Origin: Saccharothrix ecbatanensis
GTDB lineage: Bacteria; Actinomycetota; Actinomycetes; Mycobacteriales; Pseudonocardiaceae
Length of the DNA: 64,000 nucleotides
Direction: 5' to 3'
Assembly: GCF_014205015.1 (NCBI RefSeq)
Contig: NZ_JACHMO010000001.1
Location: 8,866,001-8,930,000, forward strand
How positions within the stretch are numbered: position 1 is the first letter of the stretch; each line of letters begins with the position of its first letter. A program made the position numbers and the translations under genes. The notes under the pieces are model-generated. The model was not told the DNA's origin. It worked only from the letters and a program-made list of their open reading frames with translations, and ran no database searches. This document shows positions 7,919 through 15,933 of this stretch, one piece after another.

Positions 7919-9127
7919 TCAGAAGACCTCCGGACAGTGTGGGTCGCGATCACCCGAAAAGACGTGCGACAAGGCGTTGACCGCACCCTTTGTGACCTCC
8001 CGGACCCGCTGGGCGCGTGCCATGGACGTGAGCTTCGTCCCACCGAGGTACACGGCGCCCAACGCGTGCACGTCCAGCACGACGTCCGGGTCGTCTTCCA
8101 CCCGCCGCACGGTGGCCGTGCCGTTCTTCACGGTGAACCGCCACCGGCCCGAGTTCCACGGGCAGAACCCGTCGGCGACCTCCAACACGGCGTCCACGTC
8201 GGAGTTGTAGCGGCGCAGGGTGAGCGCGCGGTCGACGTCCACGATGCGTACCCACAGGGAGTCGAACCGGTTGCGCAACGCGAGGCGTGAGTCGTCCAGG
8301 AGGTGCGTGATCGGGTCGTCGGAGGCGGTGAAGAACTTCAGCTCGCCGACCATGTCGACGTCCAGCAGGTACCGGTAGAGCGCCGCGTACGCCTCGTCGT
8401 CGCGTGCGGCCATTTCACGTACGTGCAGCTCGTAGCGCGGGCCGCGTTCCGGCCAGTTCGCCTTGACCCGGTAGACCGCGTAGCCGTGCGGGTGCAGGAC
8501 GTACCGGTAGGCGCTCAACCCGCCGCGGTCGCGCTCGGTGTCGGAGAGTTGGTAGTTCCAGTTGGCTTCCGCCCTGCTCAGCCACCCCGTGCGGCTTGGC
8601 AGGAGCTCGTCGTAGATGGCCTTCATCACCGGCACGGCCTCGTCCCGGGCGACTTCACGCACCCGTTCGCCACCTACCGACACCCCCGGCCGGAACATCG
8701 CCTTGGCCGGCACGCCCAGTTGGGTGTACTCCGCCGCGAGCCCGTACCCGTACCTGGGGTAGATCGCCGCTTCCGACGCCCACAGCACGGCCAGTGCTTC
8801 GCGGCCTTCGTCGTGCATGCCGTGCAGTTGCGCCTTCATCACGCGCGTGAGCACGCCACGGCGGCGATGGCCCGGCTTCACGGCGACCGACGTGACGGCG
8901 GCGACCGGCTGCGGACCGCCACCGGGCACCGCCATGTCCCGGGTCTGGATGCCCCCGCCGCCGATGAGCTCGTCTCCGTCGAACACGGCGTGGTGCCGTT
9001 CCGGTTCGAAGATGCCGCGCCACCGTTCGAGCTCTTCTTCGGTGGTGTCGGCCAGGAACGCCGCGTCGAGGACCCGCTGGAACTCGGCGAGGTCGTCCGC
9101 CGTGAGGGTGCGGAGGGTGAGCGCCAT
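7919..9127 (-). CDS. eis: Eis-like GNAT acetyltransferase
   Basis: A 402-residue acetyl-CoA-dependent N-acetyltransferase of the Eis family (tandem GNAT folds plus a C-terminal sterol-carrier-like domain), the same length as M. tuberculosis Eis. The acetyl-CoA-binding motif VKPGHRRRGVLTRVM, the AAIYPRYGYGLA segment containing the general-acid tyrosine, and a C-terminal phenylalanine whose carboxylate is catalytic in Eis are all present. Eis enzymes multi-acetylate aminoglycosides and some peptides or lysines; the native substrate here is unknown. ATG 9127 starts MALTLRTLTADD; upstream in-frame codons lack homology. Confidence 0.85.
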   Translation of the reverse strand: MALTLRTLTADDLAEFQRVLDAAFLADTTEEELERWRGIFEPERHHAVFDGDELIGGGGIQTRDMAVPGGGPQPVAAVTSVAVKPGHRRRGVLTRVMKAQLHGMHDEGREALAVLWASEAAIYPRYGYGLAAEYTQLGVPAKAMFRPGVSVGGERVREVARDEAVPVMKAIYDELLPSRTGWLSRAEANWNYQLSDTERDRGGLSAYRYVLHPHGYAVYRVKANWPERGPRYELHVREMAARDDEAYAALYRYLLDVDMVGELKFFTASDDPITHLLDDSRLALRNRFDSLWVRIVDVDRALTLRRYNSDVDAVLEVADGFCPWNSGRWRFTVKNGTATVRRVEDDPDVVLDVHALGAVYLGGTKLTSMARAQRVREVTKGAVNALSHVFSGDRDPHCPEVF

Positions 9128-9211
9128 TGCACGTTCATACGCCGGTCCTCGCCTTCGCGCGATCCAAATCAGGGGTCGCATTCCGGTGGCGGGTTCGGCG
9201 ATGCTGCGTTG

Positions 9212-9931
9212 ATGGACGCCCACTCGTTGGCGAGCGCGCTCCGCGTCGAAGCTTCCGCTTTAGCGGTGGCGGCGGACCTGGCTCCACCCGATCGGGCGGT
9301 GCCGGCATGTCCGGGGATGACGGTGGGCGACCTGCTGGTGCACGTGGGCTCGATCCACCGGATGGTGACGCGCTGGATCACCCGTGGCGCCCGTCCCGCG
9401 GACTGGACTTGCTCGCCCGGTGCGGCGGACCCCGTCGACTGGTACCGGATCGGGGCGGCGTCACTGATCGCAGTGCTCGACCCAGCGCGCGCTGGTGCTC
9501 CTGCGGCGACGTGGTGCCCGTGGGACCGCACGCTCGGCTTTTGGTTACGACGTATGGCGCATGAGACAGCCGTGCACCGAGTCGATGCCCAGGCCGCGAT
9601 CGGGTTGGCGGCGCCGTTGGAGCCGGGATTGGCGGCCGACGGCATCGACGAGGTGCTGCGCCTGTGGCTTGGCTGCCACCTACCGCCGGCCGCGAACACG
9701 TCCGGCCAAGCGGTGTCCCTGCGAGTGCCCGGCCGCACGTGGACCGTGGCGCTGCACTCGGGCATCGTCGACTACTGCCCCAACGCCGACCCCGTGGCAG
9801 TTGTCAGCGGATCGTCGTCGGCGGTGGACCTGTGGTTGTGGGGGCGGGTGGGGGAGGAGCACCTGTCGGTCGAGGGTGACGTGGCGTTGGTGCGGTCGTT
9901 GCGTGCTGCGGTCGCGGGGGCGACAGGCTGA
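9212..9931 (+). CDS. Maleylpyruvate-isomerase-family mycothiol-dependent enzyme
   Basis: A 239-residue DinB-fold protein. The N-terminal MDMPI_N domain has CPGMTVGDLLVHVGSIHR and LRRMAHETAVHRVDAQ, supplying the three metal-binding histidine positions of this superfamily. The C-terminal half is the MDMPI_C domain (SGSSSAVDLWLWGRVGEEHL). Such proteins use mycothiol as cosubstrate, consistent with an actinobacterial host. The actual reaction is unknown. It is divergent from the Eis gene, with 84 bp between starts. ATG 9212 is chosen because homologues start near here. Confidence 0.85.
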   Translation: MDAHSLASALRVEASALAVAADLAPPDRAVPACPGMTVGDLLVHVGSIHRMVTRWITRGARPADWTCSPGAADPVDWYRIGAASLIAVLDPARAGAPAATWCPWDRTLGFWLRRMAHETAVHRVDAQAAIGLAAPLEPGLAADGIDEVLRLWLGCHLPPAANTSGQAVSLRVPGRTWTVALHSGIVDYCPNADPVAVVSGSSSAVDLWLWGRVGEEHLSVEGDVALVRSLRAAVAGATG

Positions 9932-9964
9932 TATTCCTGCTGGGTGCGGCGCACACTGTGCGGC

Positions 9965-10087
9965 GTGACGAAGCTGCGCGTGATCCTGAGATGCCTGGTG
10001 ACCTTCACCATCGGCCTGCTCATGGCGGTGCTGGCGATCCGTTTCGGCGAGGCCCTGTGGCGTGCGATGACTTCTTACGGGCGGTAG
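9965..10087 (+). CDS. Small single-pass membrane protein (40 aa)
   Basis: GTG 9965 to TAG 10085-10087 encodes 40 residues: a basic N-terminus (TKLRVILRC), one hydrophobic helix (LVTFTIGLLMAVLAI) and a basic tail. Positive-inside character and G/C-biased third positions suggest a real gene. It lies 33 bp after the isomerase-family gene and its 3' end overlaps the convergent VOC gene by 13 bp. No family recognised. Confidence 0.4.
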   Translation: MTKLRVILRCLVTFTIGLLMAVLAIRFGEALWRAMTSYGR

Positions 10088-10440
10088 GGGGCGGGGCGGA
10101 CGAAGCAGAACTCGTTGCCGGCGGGGTCGAGGAGGACCTGGAAACTGCCCTGCTCGTCGGTCTGCACGTCACCTTGGGTCGTGGCACCCAGAGCGGTCGC
10201 CTTCTTCGTTGCCGCACCGAGGTCGTCGACGTCGATGTCCAGGTGAAGCCGGTTCTTCACCGCCTTCGGCTCCGGCACTGGTTGGAACGAGATCCGAGGC
10301 CACCCAGGCGGCACCACATGCGCCCACCCGTGCTCGCGCTCAACAGGTTCCCCGCCCAACAGCCCGGCCCAGAACCGCACCAGCCGTGCGGGTTCGAGGC
10401 AGTCCACCACAATCTGGTCCAGACGCATGGCACCCATCAT
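10075..10440 (-). CDS. VOC (glyoxalase/bleomycin-resistance fold) protein
   Basis: A 121-residue protein of two beta-alpha-beta-beta-beta modules: LDQIVVDCLEPARLVRFWAG, then the metal-side segment NRLHLDIDVDD, and DPAGNEFCFV at the end. It probably binds a divalent metal and a small ligand; the substrate is unknown. AGGAGG at 10449-10454 supports ATG 10440. It is the closest gene of a minus-strand run of three small genes up to 11081. Confidence 0.85.
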   Translation of the reverse strand: MMGAMRLDQIVVDCLEPARLVRFWAGLLGGEPVEREHGWAHVVPPGWPRISFQPVPEPKAVKNRLHLDIDVDDLGAATKKATALGATTQGDVQTDEQGSFQVLLDPAGNEFCFVRPAPYRP

Positions 10441-10495
10441 GCTCGAACCTCCTGGGTGTCCGATGTGGACTGACGCGACGAGGTCGTCGCATGGT

Positions 10496-10756
10496 TCATC
10501 GGAACTGCCCGCCGGGGCTTTTCACCAACTGGGCGTCCCGTCCGAAGATGAACCAGCCGAGGCTGCCGAGGAAGGGGAATCCCAGGATCACCACGATCCA
10601 CAACGTCTTCCCGCCTCCGGTCAACCGGTTGTTGCGCAGCACCGAGACGATGGCAGCGACCCACAGCACGATGAGTGCCAGCGCGATGGCCGCCAGCACG
10701 ATCATGAACACAACACCGACCGCGTTGTCCGACTCTTGCGCAATCAAAGTGACCAT
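10496..10756 (-). CDS. PLDc_N-domain membrane protein
   Basis: An 86-residue protein with two transmembrane helices and the conserved PLDc_N signature (GGGKTLWIVVILGFPFLGSLGWFIFGR, here split across residues ~53-79). This domain occurs alone or at the N-terminus of cardiolipin-synthase-like proteins and in small bacteriocin-immunity or stress membrane proteins. Start ATG 10756 gives a short polar N-terminus before helix 1; a GTG at 10786 is possible. Confidence 0.75.
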   Translation of the reverse strand: MVTLIAQESDNAVGVVFMIVLAAIALALIVLWVAAIVSVLRNNRLTGGGKTLWIVVILGFPFLGSLGWFIFGRDAQLVKSPGGQFR

Positions 10757-10814
10757 GACGGTCACGCTAAGAACCCCAACCCCCACCCGCCCGTCGAGTC
10801 ACCCCGAAGGGTGG

Positions 10815-11081
10815 CTACAGACGGCCGTCGCCCGCACGCAGCTCGGAGAGCCACTCGGCAACCTGGTCGAGCCCGTGCAAGTACTCCCCACCAGGGCCAT
10901 CGAGCAGATCAATCCCGTACAGGCGACCAAGCGCCCTCCACACCACCGGGTCCGCCACATCGACGTCCTCGACGAAGAACCGACCCGCCCACCGATCAAC
11001 CACATCCCGCCCAACCGCACCACTCAACAGCCGCTCGAACTGTTGCGCGACCTCATCACGTGAAGGCACCCCCAACCCCAT
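10815..11081 (-). CDS. Small acidic protein, unknown
   Basis: An 88-residue, acidic, probably all-alpha cytosolic protein (SRDEVAQQFERLLSGAVG, WRALGRLYGIDLLDGPG, YLHGLDQVAEWLSEL). The spacing of Trp/Leu/Gly-Ile-Asp and a YLH motif recall small immunity-type proteins seen beside polymorphic toxins, but no toxin gene is adjacent. It is the last chromosomal gene before the integrated element. Function unknown. Confidence 0.6.
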   Translation of the reverse strand: MGLGVPSRDEVAQQFERLLSGAVGRDVVDRWAGRFFVEDVDVADPVVWRALGRLYGIDLLDGPGGEYLHGLDQVAEWLSELRAGDGRL

Positions 11082-11142
11082 GACCGCGGAGTCTGACAGC
11101 CTCGCCGTTACGCCGGAAGGACTGGGAGGGGAGATCCCTTAC

Positions 11143-11246
11143 AGCAAAAGACGGTCCACGTGGGACGGTCCGTGAGCGATCTACCAGCAAGAAGAGCGTG
11201 GAGCGGGTGATGGGATTCGAACCCGCATGACCAGCTTGAAAGGTCT
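11143..11246 (+). repeat. Left attachment-site remnant
   Basis: It aligns without gaps to 17760-17863 (offset 6617). The first ~50 nt differ at only four sites; the tRNA part keeps the 3' acceptor strand (11203-11209), a T-loop and the exact 14-mer GCATGACCAGCTTG (11225-11238). No 5' half of a tRNA follows, so this is not a functional tRNA. In the integrase frame the outer half reads KTVHVGRSVSDLPA, close to KTVHMGRSVSGLPA at the right end, so it too looks like an integrase 3' end. Confidence 0.75.
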
Positions 11247-11338
11247 GGCAGCGATCAAGCTCCTGACCAGCTAACCCTCTGACCAGCACCTTTGCGTGCC
11301 ATCTGACCGCCCGTACCCGTGATTGACCGCTGTTGACC
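11228..11338 (+). promoter_or_regulatory. Six TGACC repeats inside left element end
   Basis: TGACC occurs at 11228, 11264, 11280, 11304, 11324 and 11334, all in the same orientation, between the tRNA-like remnant and the start of the STAND gene. Clustered short direct repeats beside a core site are what arm-type integrase or excisionase binding sites look like. The interpretation is inference only; the rest of 11250-11436 holds no gene. Confidence 0.4.
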
Positions 11339-11436
11339 CTGAGATGGGGCACGCGAGGGGCACGGACTGCTGCCGTGGTACGCCTGCATGGTCGCGAGGC
11401 GGCACGCCCGGGTAACGGTGGGGTCGATGTACCGAT

Positions 11437-11457
11437 GACCTAACTGACAGTTAGGTC
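11437..11457. promoter_or_regulatory. Perfect 21-bp palindrome before the STAND gene
   Basis: GACCTAACTG (11437-11446), a central A (11447) and CAGTTAGGTC (11448-11457) form a perfect palindrome ending 15 nt before the ATG at 11473 and just before the RBS GGAGGCGAG. The size and perfect symmetry suit a dimeric HTH repressor operator; as RNA it could also form a short hairpin next to the RBS. Confidence 0.6.
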
Positions 11458-11472
11458 GAGGTTGGAGGCGAG

Positions 11473-13731
11473 ATGGATTCCTTTGAACTTGGCAGACTGA
11501 CAGATTTCGATTTTGAGGCTGTCTGTCACGATCTGTTCGAAGAAATCCTGAATGTAAGGTTGGAACTCTTCTCTCCTGGTGCCGATGACGGAGTTGACCT
11601 TCGACACTACACCGCAGTCGGCGGCAAGTTGGTGATTCAATGTAAACATTGGATTCGGTCGGGTCGGAGTGCCCTGAAGCGCCATATGCGAGATGTCGAG
11701 CTTGTCAAAATAGATTCGCTAGCGCCTGATCGATATATTCTCGTCACCTCTGCAGAGCTAACGAAGAAGTTCAAAGACGACCTTTTTCAACTGCTGAAGC
11801 CTCATGTGGCCGAACCTGGTGATATTTACGGTCTGCATGATATTGAAGCAGAATTGCGAAAGCGTCCAGAATTGGTGCGGAAGCATCTGCGACTATGGCT
11901 AAGCAGCACCGCGGTGCTGCAAGCATTGTTGAATAAGTCGGTTTTGGTGCGTTCCGGTTTCCTTCGTGAAGAGCTGGAAGAGAGCCTTCGGGTCTATGCG
12001 CCTAGTAAAGGATTCCACACTGCTCAGGAACTGCTCGAGTCTTACGGAGTATGCATAATAGCGGGCCCTCCGGGGGTCGGTAAAACCATTCTGGCGAAAG
12101 TCTTGTCAGCGGCATATGTTGCGAATGGGTATGAGATAGTCGAGGTTTCGTCGGATGTAGAAGAACTATTTCAGTCCTGGGATGAGGACGTGCCTCAAGT
12201 ATTCTACTACGACGATTTTCTGGGTCAGACTACCCTGGAGGATAAACTCCACAAAAATGAGGCGAGTCGTCTTGTCGCGGCGATGCGGAAGGTAAGTCGA
12301 TCGCCTAACAAGCGCTTCATCCTTACTACGCGTGAGTACATTCTCGTGCAAGCTCGTCAGCGGTATGAGGTACTTTCGCGACATGATTTGGAACTCCACA
12401 AATGTGTTCTTGATCTTGCGGAGTACTCAAAGCTAATAAGGGCGGAAATCCTCTACAACCACATCTACCATTCGGTGCTTGATCCGGCTGAAAAAGCCAA
12501 TTTCGCGCGCCCGGCTGTGTATCGACCGATCGTAAACCATCGACTTTTCAACCCGCGACTTGTTGCTCATAGTATTCAGATTGCAAAGGTGGGTGAAGCA
12601 AGCGAGGGGATCGCCCAGGCGGTCCTCGGTAATCTCAATGACCCGCAGCGAATCTGGGGGCATATGGTCGAGTATGACCTAGATGACTCGGCGCTCCATG
12701 TGCTTGAAATGCTTTTTTCTTTCGGAGGATCCACTGCATTGGCAGACCTCGAAATTGCTTGGTCTGCGTATAGGTGCGAACTCGGCCAGGTTGACGACGC
12801 ACGTAGGTTTCGACGCGCGGTAGATATTCTGGAAAACACTATGATCCGCACGTCTGCTCCGTTTGGTGAAATACAGGTCTTTTTTCATAACCCTTCGGTT
12901 CGGGACTTTATGGTCGGCTATATCGGCCGGCAAGCAAAAGTGATCGAGCACATAATCGCAAGCGTGGAATACTACGAGCAGATTGTGAACATCTGGACTG
13001 TCGCTAACGGCCGTGCCGGAAGCCAGCTGTTTGACCGCATAGCGCGGCTTCCTTCGGTGTTAGAACAGGCGATCCTGCGAACCTTTGAATCGGAACCCTC
13101 CCCAGGCAGGCCGCACGCGTCATGGTCAACTCGTGCTGGGGCGACGCTCGCAATTGCATCTGCTTTCAATCTGGAGCGGATCGGGGAGCTGATGCAATCC
13201 CACCTTCGCGATGAAGAGTGGATCTGGAACGTCGATGATCACGAGGAGATTGCGTCACTGGCAAACGCTGTCCATAAGTGTACGCTCAGTTCGGTTATCG
13301 AAATCCGCGATTCCGTTATCGAACAAGCTTGTCAGCATATCTGCAACTCGGTGCATGACTGGGCAACTGCTCGGCGTGCTATGGGCATCCTGGCACAGAT
13401 TGGCGGAGGTGCCTCAGAGGTCTACATCAGTCAGGTAGAGAGCGAGCGGCGCGAATATATGGAAGCTGAGTTTGCGTCGTGGGTCGGAGGCGACGAACCT
13501 GGCTATGTGGACTGGTCTAATTTGGATGAAATGATTGATGAGGCTGATTTCCATTTTAACCCCGAAGGCGATTTTCCTGGGTTTACGGAAGCGCGTGAAG
13601 CGCTTGCGGTGCACCGCGAGAACACCACTGTTCCGGAGGTTGACATCAATGTGCAAGAGCGTGAAGACGTTTCGCGTGACGATAGGGTTGTAGATCATCT
13701 GATGGGTCTCCTTCGACAGCAATCGCGTTGA
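11473..13731 (+). CDS. Mrr-like nuclease fused to STAND (nSTAND3-type) NTPase, putative antiphage protein
   Basis: A 752-residue predicted cytosolic protein. Residues 1-~135 resemble an Mrr/PD-(D/E)xK restriction endonuclease domain, with GADDGVDL (Asp42) followed by the VIQCK element (Gln56-Cys-Lys58). A P-loop NTPase follows with Walker A GPPGVGKT (198-205), the nSTAND3-like signature YYDDFLGQ (245-252) and sensor TTREYILVQA. The last ~430 residues are a helical winged-helix/sensor region. STAND NTPases joined to nucleases act in Avs-type antiviral defence, in which target binding triggers oligomerisation and nuclease activity; that role is inferred here. The ATG has a good RBS (GGAGGCGAG). 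Base composition is much less GC-rich than neighbours, indicating transfer. It is monocistronic. Confidence 0.8.
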   Translation: MDSFELGRLTDFDFEAVCHDLFEEILNVRLELFSPGADDGVDLRHYTAVGGKLVIQCKHWIRSGRSALKRHMRDVELVKIDSLAPDRYILVTSAELTKKFKDDLFQLLKPHVAEPGDIYGLHDIEAELRKRPELVRKHLRLWLSSTAVLQALLNKSVLVRSGFLREELEESLRVYAPSKGFHTAQELLESYGVCIIAGPPGVGKTILAKVLSAAYVANGYEIVEVSSDVEELFQSWDEDVPQVFYYDDFLGQTTLEDKLHKNEASRLVAAMRKVSRSPNKRFILTTREYILVQARQRYEVLSRHDLELHKCVLDLAEYSKLIRAEILYNHIYHSVLDPAEKANFARPAVYRPIVNHRLFNPRLVAHSIQIAKVGEASEGIAQAVLGNLNDPQRIWGHMVEYDLDDSALHVLEMLFSFGGSTALADLEIAWSAYRCELGQVDDARRFRRAVDILENTMIRTSAPFGEIQVFFHNPSVRDFMVGYIGRQAKVIEHIIASVEYYEQIVNIWTVANGRAGSQLFDRIARLPSVLEQAILRTFESEPSPGRPHASWSTRAGATLAIASAFNLERIGELMQSHLRDEEWIWNVDDHEEIASLANAVHKCTLSSVIEIRDSVIEQACQHICNSVHDWATARRAMGILAQIGGGASEVYISQVESERREYMEAEFASWVGGDEPGYVDWSNLDEMIDEADFHFNPEGDFPGFTEAREALAVHRENTTVPEVDINVQEREDVSRDDRVVDHLMGLLRQQSR

Positions 13732-14131
13732 TTGGAGTTTCATTCGCAGTTCAGGTTGCATTGGAGCCCATTCTCTCGGTGGCAAGACGGCGGAGCCGTC
13801 GCGGCAGTCGATCGCCGTGCCCAGCGCTGGCAGCTGTATGACCGCGCGATCGTCACGGCCCTGATGGCTGGAAGTGGCTTGTGGAATCTCAGGCGTGGGT
13901 GGCGTGCGGCGCCTCCCGGCCACGTGCATCAACTCCGCGCGCGGCCGACGGGCGGAGCGGAGCGGGAGCCCGGCGTGCCGGCGATGCGGGGAGTCGGTGC
14001 AAACGTGAGGTGGGACTGGCTGCGCATCGCCGCAGACGGCGCGCCTTGATCCTGTAGAGCGGAATTCGGCAGTGTAGGAGGCTGGCGGCGGTGAGCTGTC
14101 GTGGTGAGGTCTGGCTGCCTAGGGTGAGGGC
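13732..14131. other. Gene-poor spacer within the island
   Basis: About 400 bp between the STAND gene and the HD-domain gene. Composition returns to high GC after about 13780. Short open frames exist but have no RBS, no recognisable protein and no consistent codon bias. Hairpin-prone GC-rich runs lie near 13930-14040. No promoter can be named with confidence. Confidence 0.5.
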
Positions 14132-14698
14132 GTGGATCTCGTCGCATGGGCCTACTCGGTCGCTGAGGACCGGCTTGCAGACTCGTTGCCTCGACGGTGG
14201 GCGCACGTGCAGGGTGTTGCGACGCGGGCCGGGGCGGCTCGGCGGCTGTTCGTCGGGCAAGACCAGGAGCTGCTGACGGCGGCGGCGGTGCTGCATGACG
14301 TGGGGTACGCGCCTGACCTGGCGTTGACTGGGTTCCACCCGCTCGACGGTGCTCGTTACCTCGAACAACAGGGCTTCCCCGAACGGCTGTGTGCGCTTGT
14401 GGCGCACCACTCGTGCGCGTGTAGGGAAGCTGAGTTGAGGGACCTGTCAGCGGAGCTGGCTTCGTGGGAAGACGAGCGGTCCGCGGTGCGTGATGCGCTC
14501 TGGTGGGCAGATATGACGACCAGTCCAGACGGTGAAACGACGACGATTGGCGATCGGCTCGGTGAGATCCGCAAGCGCTATGGGCCGGAAGACGTCGTGA
14601 CCATCTTCATCAGGCAGGCTGAGCCAGAACTGAAAGCCGCGGTTGAGAGGACTGAGGAGCGCCTACGGGACTTCGGGTACGGTCACGTGGCGAAGTAG
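14132..14698 (+). CDS. HD-domain phosphohydrolase
   Basis: A 188-residue HD-superfamily protein. The first metal-binding His is in WAHVQGVA near residue 24, the HD pair in AAVLHDVGYAP near 54-55, and further histidines are in LVAHHSC. The C-terminal part is helical and charged. HD proteins hydrolyse nucleotides or phosphoesters; the substrate is unknown. GTG 14132 follows AGGGTGAGGG. The gene is convergent with the Nudix gene and overlaps its 3' end by 16 bp. HD and Nudix proteins commonly accompany regulators in actinomycete integrative elements. Confidence 0.8.
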   Translation: MDLVAWAYSVAEDRLADSLPRRWAHVQGVATRAGAARRLFVGQDQELLTAAAVLHDVGYAPDLALTGFHPLDGARYLEQQGFPERLCALVAHHSCACREAELRDLSAELASWEDERSAVRDALWWADMTTSPDGETTTIGDRLGEIRKRYGPEDVVTIFIRQAEPELKAAVERTEERLRDFGYGHVAK

Positions 14699-15156
14699 GG
14701 CTTCGGCCGGTTCTCGAAGCCGTGTTCGATCCGAAGTCGGATCGACGGGTGGATGTTCAGCGAACTCAAGTCGTCGCGCTGCACCCAGTGGACTTCGCTG
14801 GACTCGTTGCTTGTGCGCAGCTCGCCTCCGATGGGTTGAGCGCGGAAGCAGATGGAGAACTCCTGGCGGACTTCGCCGTCGGTGTATGAGATGACGTGGG
14901 CAGGGTTGGAGTAGACGCCGATGATGTCGGTGGGGTCTACGTCGATGCCGGTCTCTTCCTTGACCTCACGGATGACGGTGTGGCCGATGGTCTCGCCTAC
15001 GTCCTGGGCTCCACCCGGGATGGAGTAGAGGTCGTTGTCGGTGCGGCGGATCATGAGTAGGCGGCCTTGTTCATCTTGGACGAACGCGGTCACGGCTACG
15101 ACGATGTTGGTCGCCTTGGGGGCGTTCGGGTCGTTGTAGTGGTCGGTGCGCGCCAT
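14683..15156 (-). CDS. Nudix hydrolase, possibly Pif-like
   Basis: A 157-residue protein with a complete Nudix box, beginning GGAQDVGETIGH and ending REVKEETGI (Gx5Ex7REUxEExGU). It hydrolyses nucleoside diphosphates linked to another moiety; the substrate is unknown. In the Streptomyces element pSAM2 a Nudix protein, Pif, gives immunity against redundant conjugal entry, and the context here (Pra-like gene, regulators, integrase remnant) makes an analogous role plausible but unproven. ATG 15156 lies 10 bp after the stop of the HTH-DUF5919 gene, so the two form an operon. Confidence 0.85.
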   Translation of the reverse strand: MARTDHYNDPNAPKATNIVVAVTAFVQDEQGRLLMIRRTDNDLYSIPGGAQDVGETIGHTVIREVKEETGIDVDPTDIIGVYSNPAHVISYTDGEVRQEFSICFRAQPIGGELRTSNESSEVHWVQRDDLSSLNIHPSIRLRIEHGFENRPKPYFAT

Positions 15157-15166
15157 GTCTCCCTGC

Positions 15167-15910
15167 CTACCACTTGGGTGGCTTGGCGTCGTCCCAGACG
15201 CCCTGGAAGCTCTCGGCGTAGGTCTCGAAGAGGTCGCCTCCGGAGAGGCGGCGCAGGTGCAGGACCGGGGCGTGGGCTGCCATGAAGCCGTGTACGTGGG
15301 TATTGACCAGCATCTCGTCATCGAAGCGGTAGATCGAGTTGTAGAGCGTGGTGCGGTGGCACCTGACCTCGGCGTGGCCGGTGTCGGCCAAGGGCTTGAA
15401 GAACGCGAGGGCGTTGCGGACCTTGGCGGCGAGGGTGCCCTTGCCGATGCCCTCTTCCTCACTGCGGCGGGCTACCTCCCGGCTGGCGGGGTCGCCGAGG
15501 AGTAGGCGGATCTTGACGCCTGCCTCCGCCTTCTGGCGGAAAATTTTGATCAAGTTCGGGTTGTCGGTGAGGAACATGCCCGAGTAGATCAGGATCGAGA
15601 TGTTCAGGCGGGCCTGGTCGACCAGGTGGGTCCACTGCTCCTGGGGGACGGAGTGGCGGTGCGGGTAGACCTGCACGACCTCCGATTGAGTGATCTCCTT
15701 CTTGGCCTCCGGGGCGAGCGCATTGGGCCAGAGGTACGTCTCGGCCTCCCGGACCATGGCGGCGATGGTGCGTCGATGCCGGGGGTACGGGGTGCGGTCG
15801 AGGTTGATCCAGCGTTCGACCGTCTTGGGGTCCACGCCGGTGGCTTTGGCCACCTGGATGAGGTCAAAACCGTTGCGTAGCAACGAGTCTCGTAGGCGTT
15901 GGTTCGGCAT
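15167..15910 (-). CDS. HTH regulator with DUF5919 (PLD-like) C-terminal domain
   Basis: A 247-residue protein. Residues ~1-60 form an XRE/Cro-type helix-turn-helix (LIQVAKATGVDPKTVERWI). Residues ~85-247 match what I recall as DUF5919, with the core strand-turn FRQKAEAGVKIRLLLGDP and the C-terminal PVLHLRRLSGGDLFETYAES. It probably senses a small molecule and represses this divergent promoter region. Two GGACGTCT repeats at 15934-15961 lie directly upstream and would suit autoregulation. It is co-transcribed with the Nudix gene and divergent from the Pra-like gene. Confidence 0.75.
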   Translation of the reverse strand: MPNQRLRDSLLRNGFDLIQVAKATGVDPKTVERWINLDRTPYPRHRRTIAAMVREAETYLWPNALAPEAKKEITQSEVVQVYPHRHSVPQEQWTHLVDQARLNISILIYSGMFLTDNPNLIKIFRQKAEAGVKIRLLLGDPASREVARRSEEEGIGKGTLAAKVRNALAFFKPLADTGHAEVRCHRTTLYNSIYRFDDEMLVNTHVHGFMAAHAPVLHLRRLSGGDLFETYAESFQGVWDDAKPPKW

Positions 15911-15933
15911 GGCTCCCCCTGTGGAACGAGTTG

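Noticed and set aside
11199..11300. A tRNA gene at the left island end
   Set aside because: The T-loop and anticodon-like arm are present but there is no matching 5' acceptor strand or D-arm, and the T-stem does not pair fully. It is a 3'-half remnant.
13732..14049. 105-codon frame following the STAND gene
   Set aside because: TTG start, no RBS, composition changes part-way, and the product has no recognisable features.
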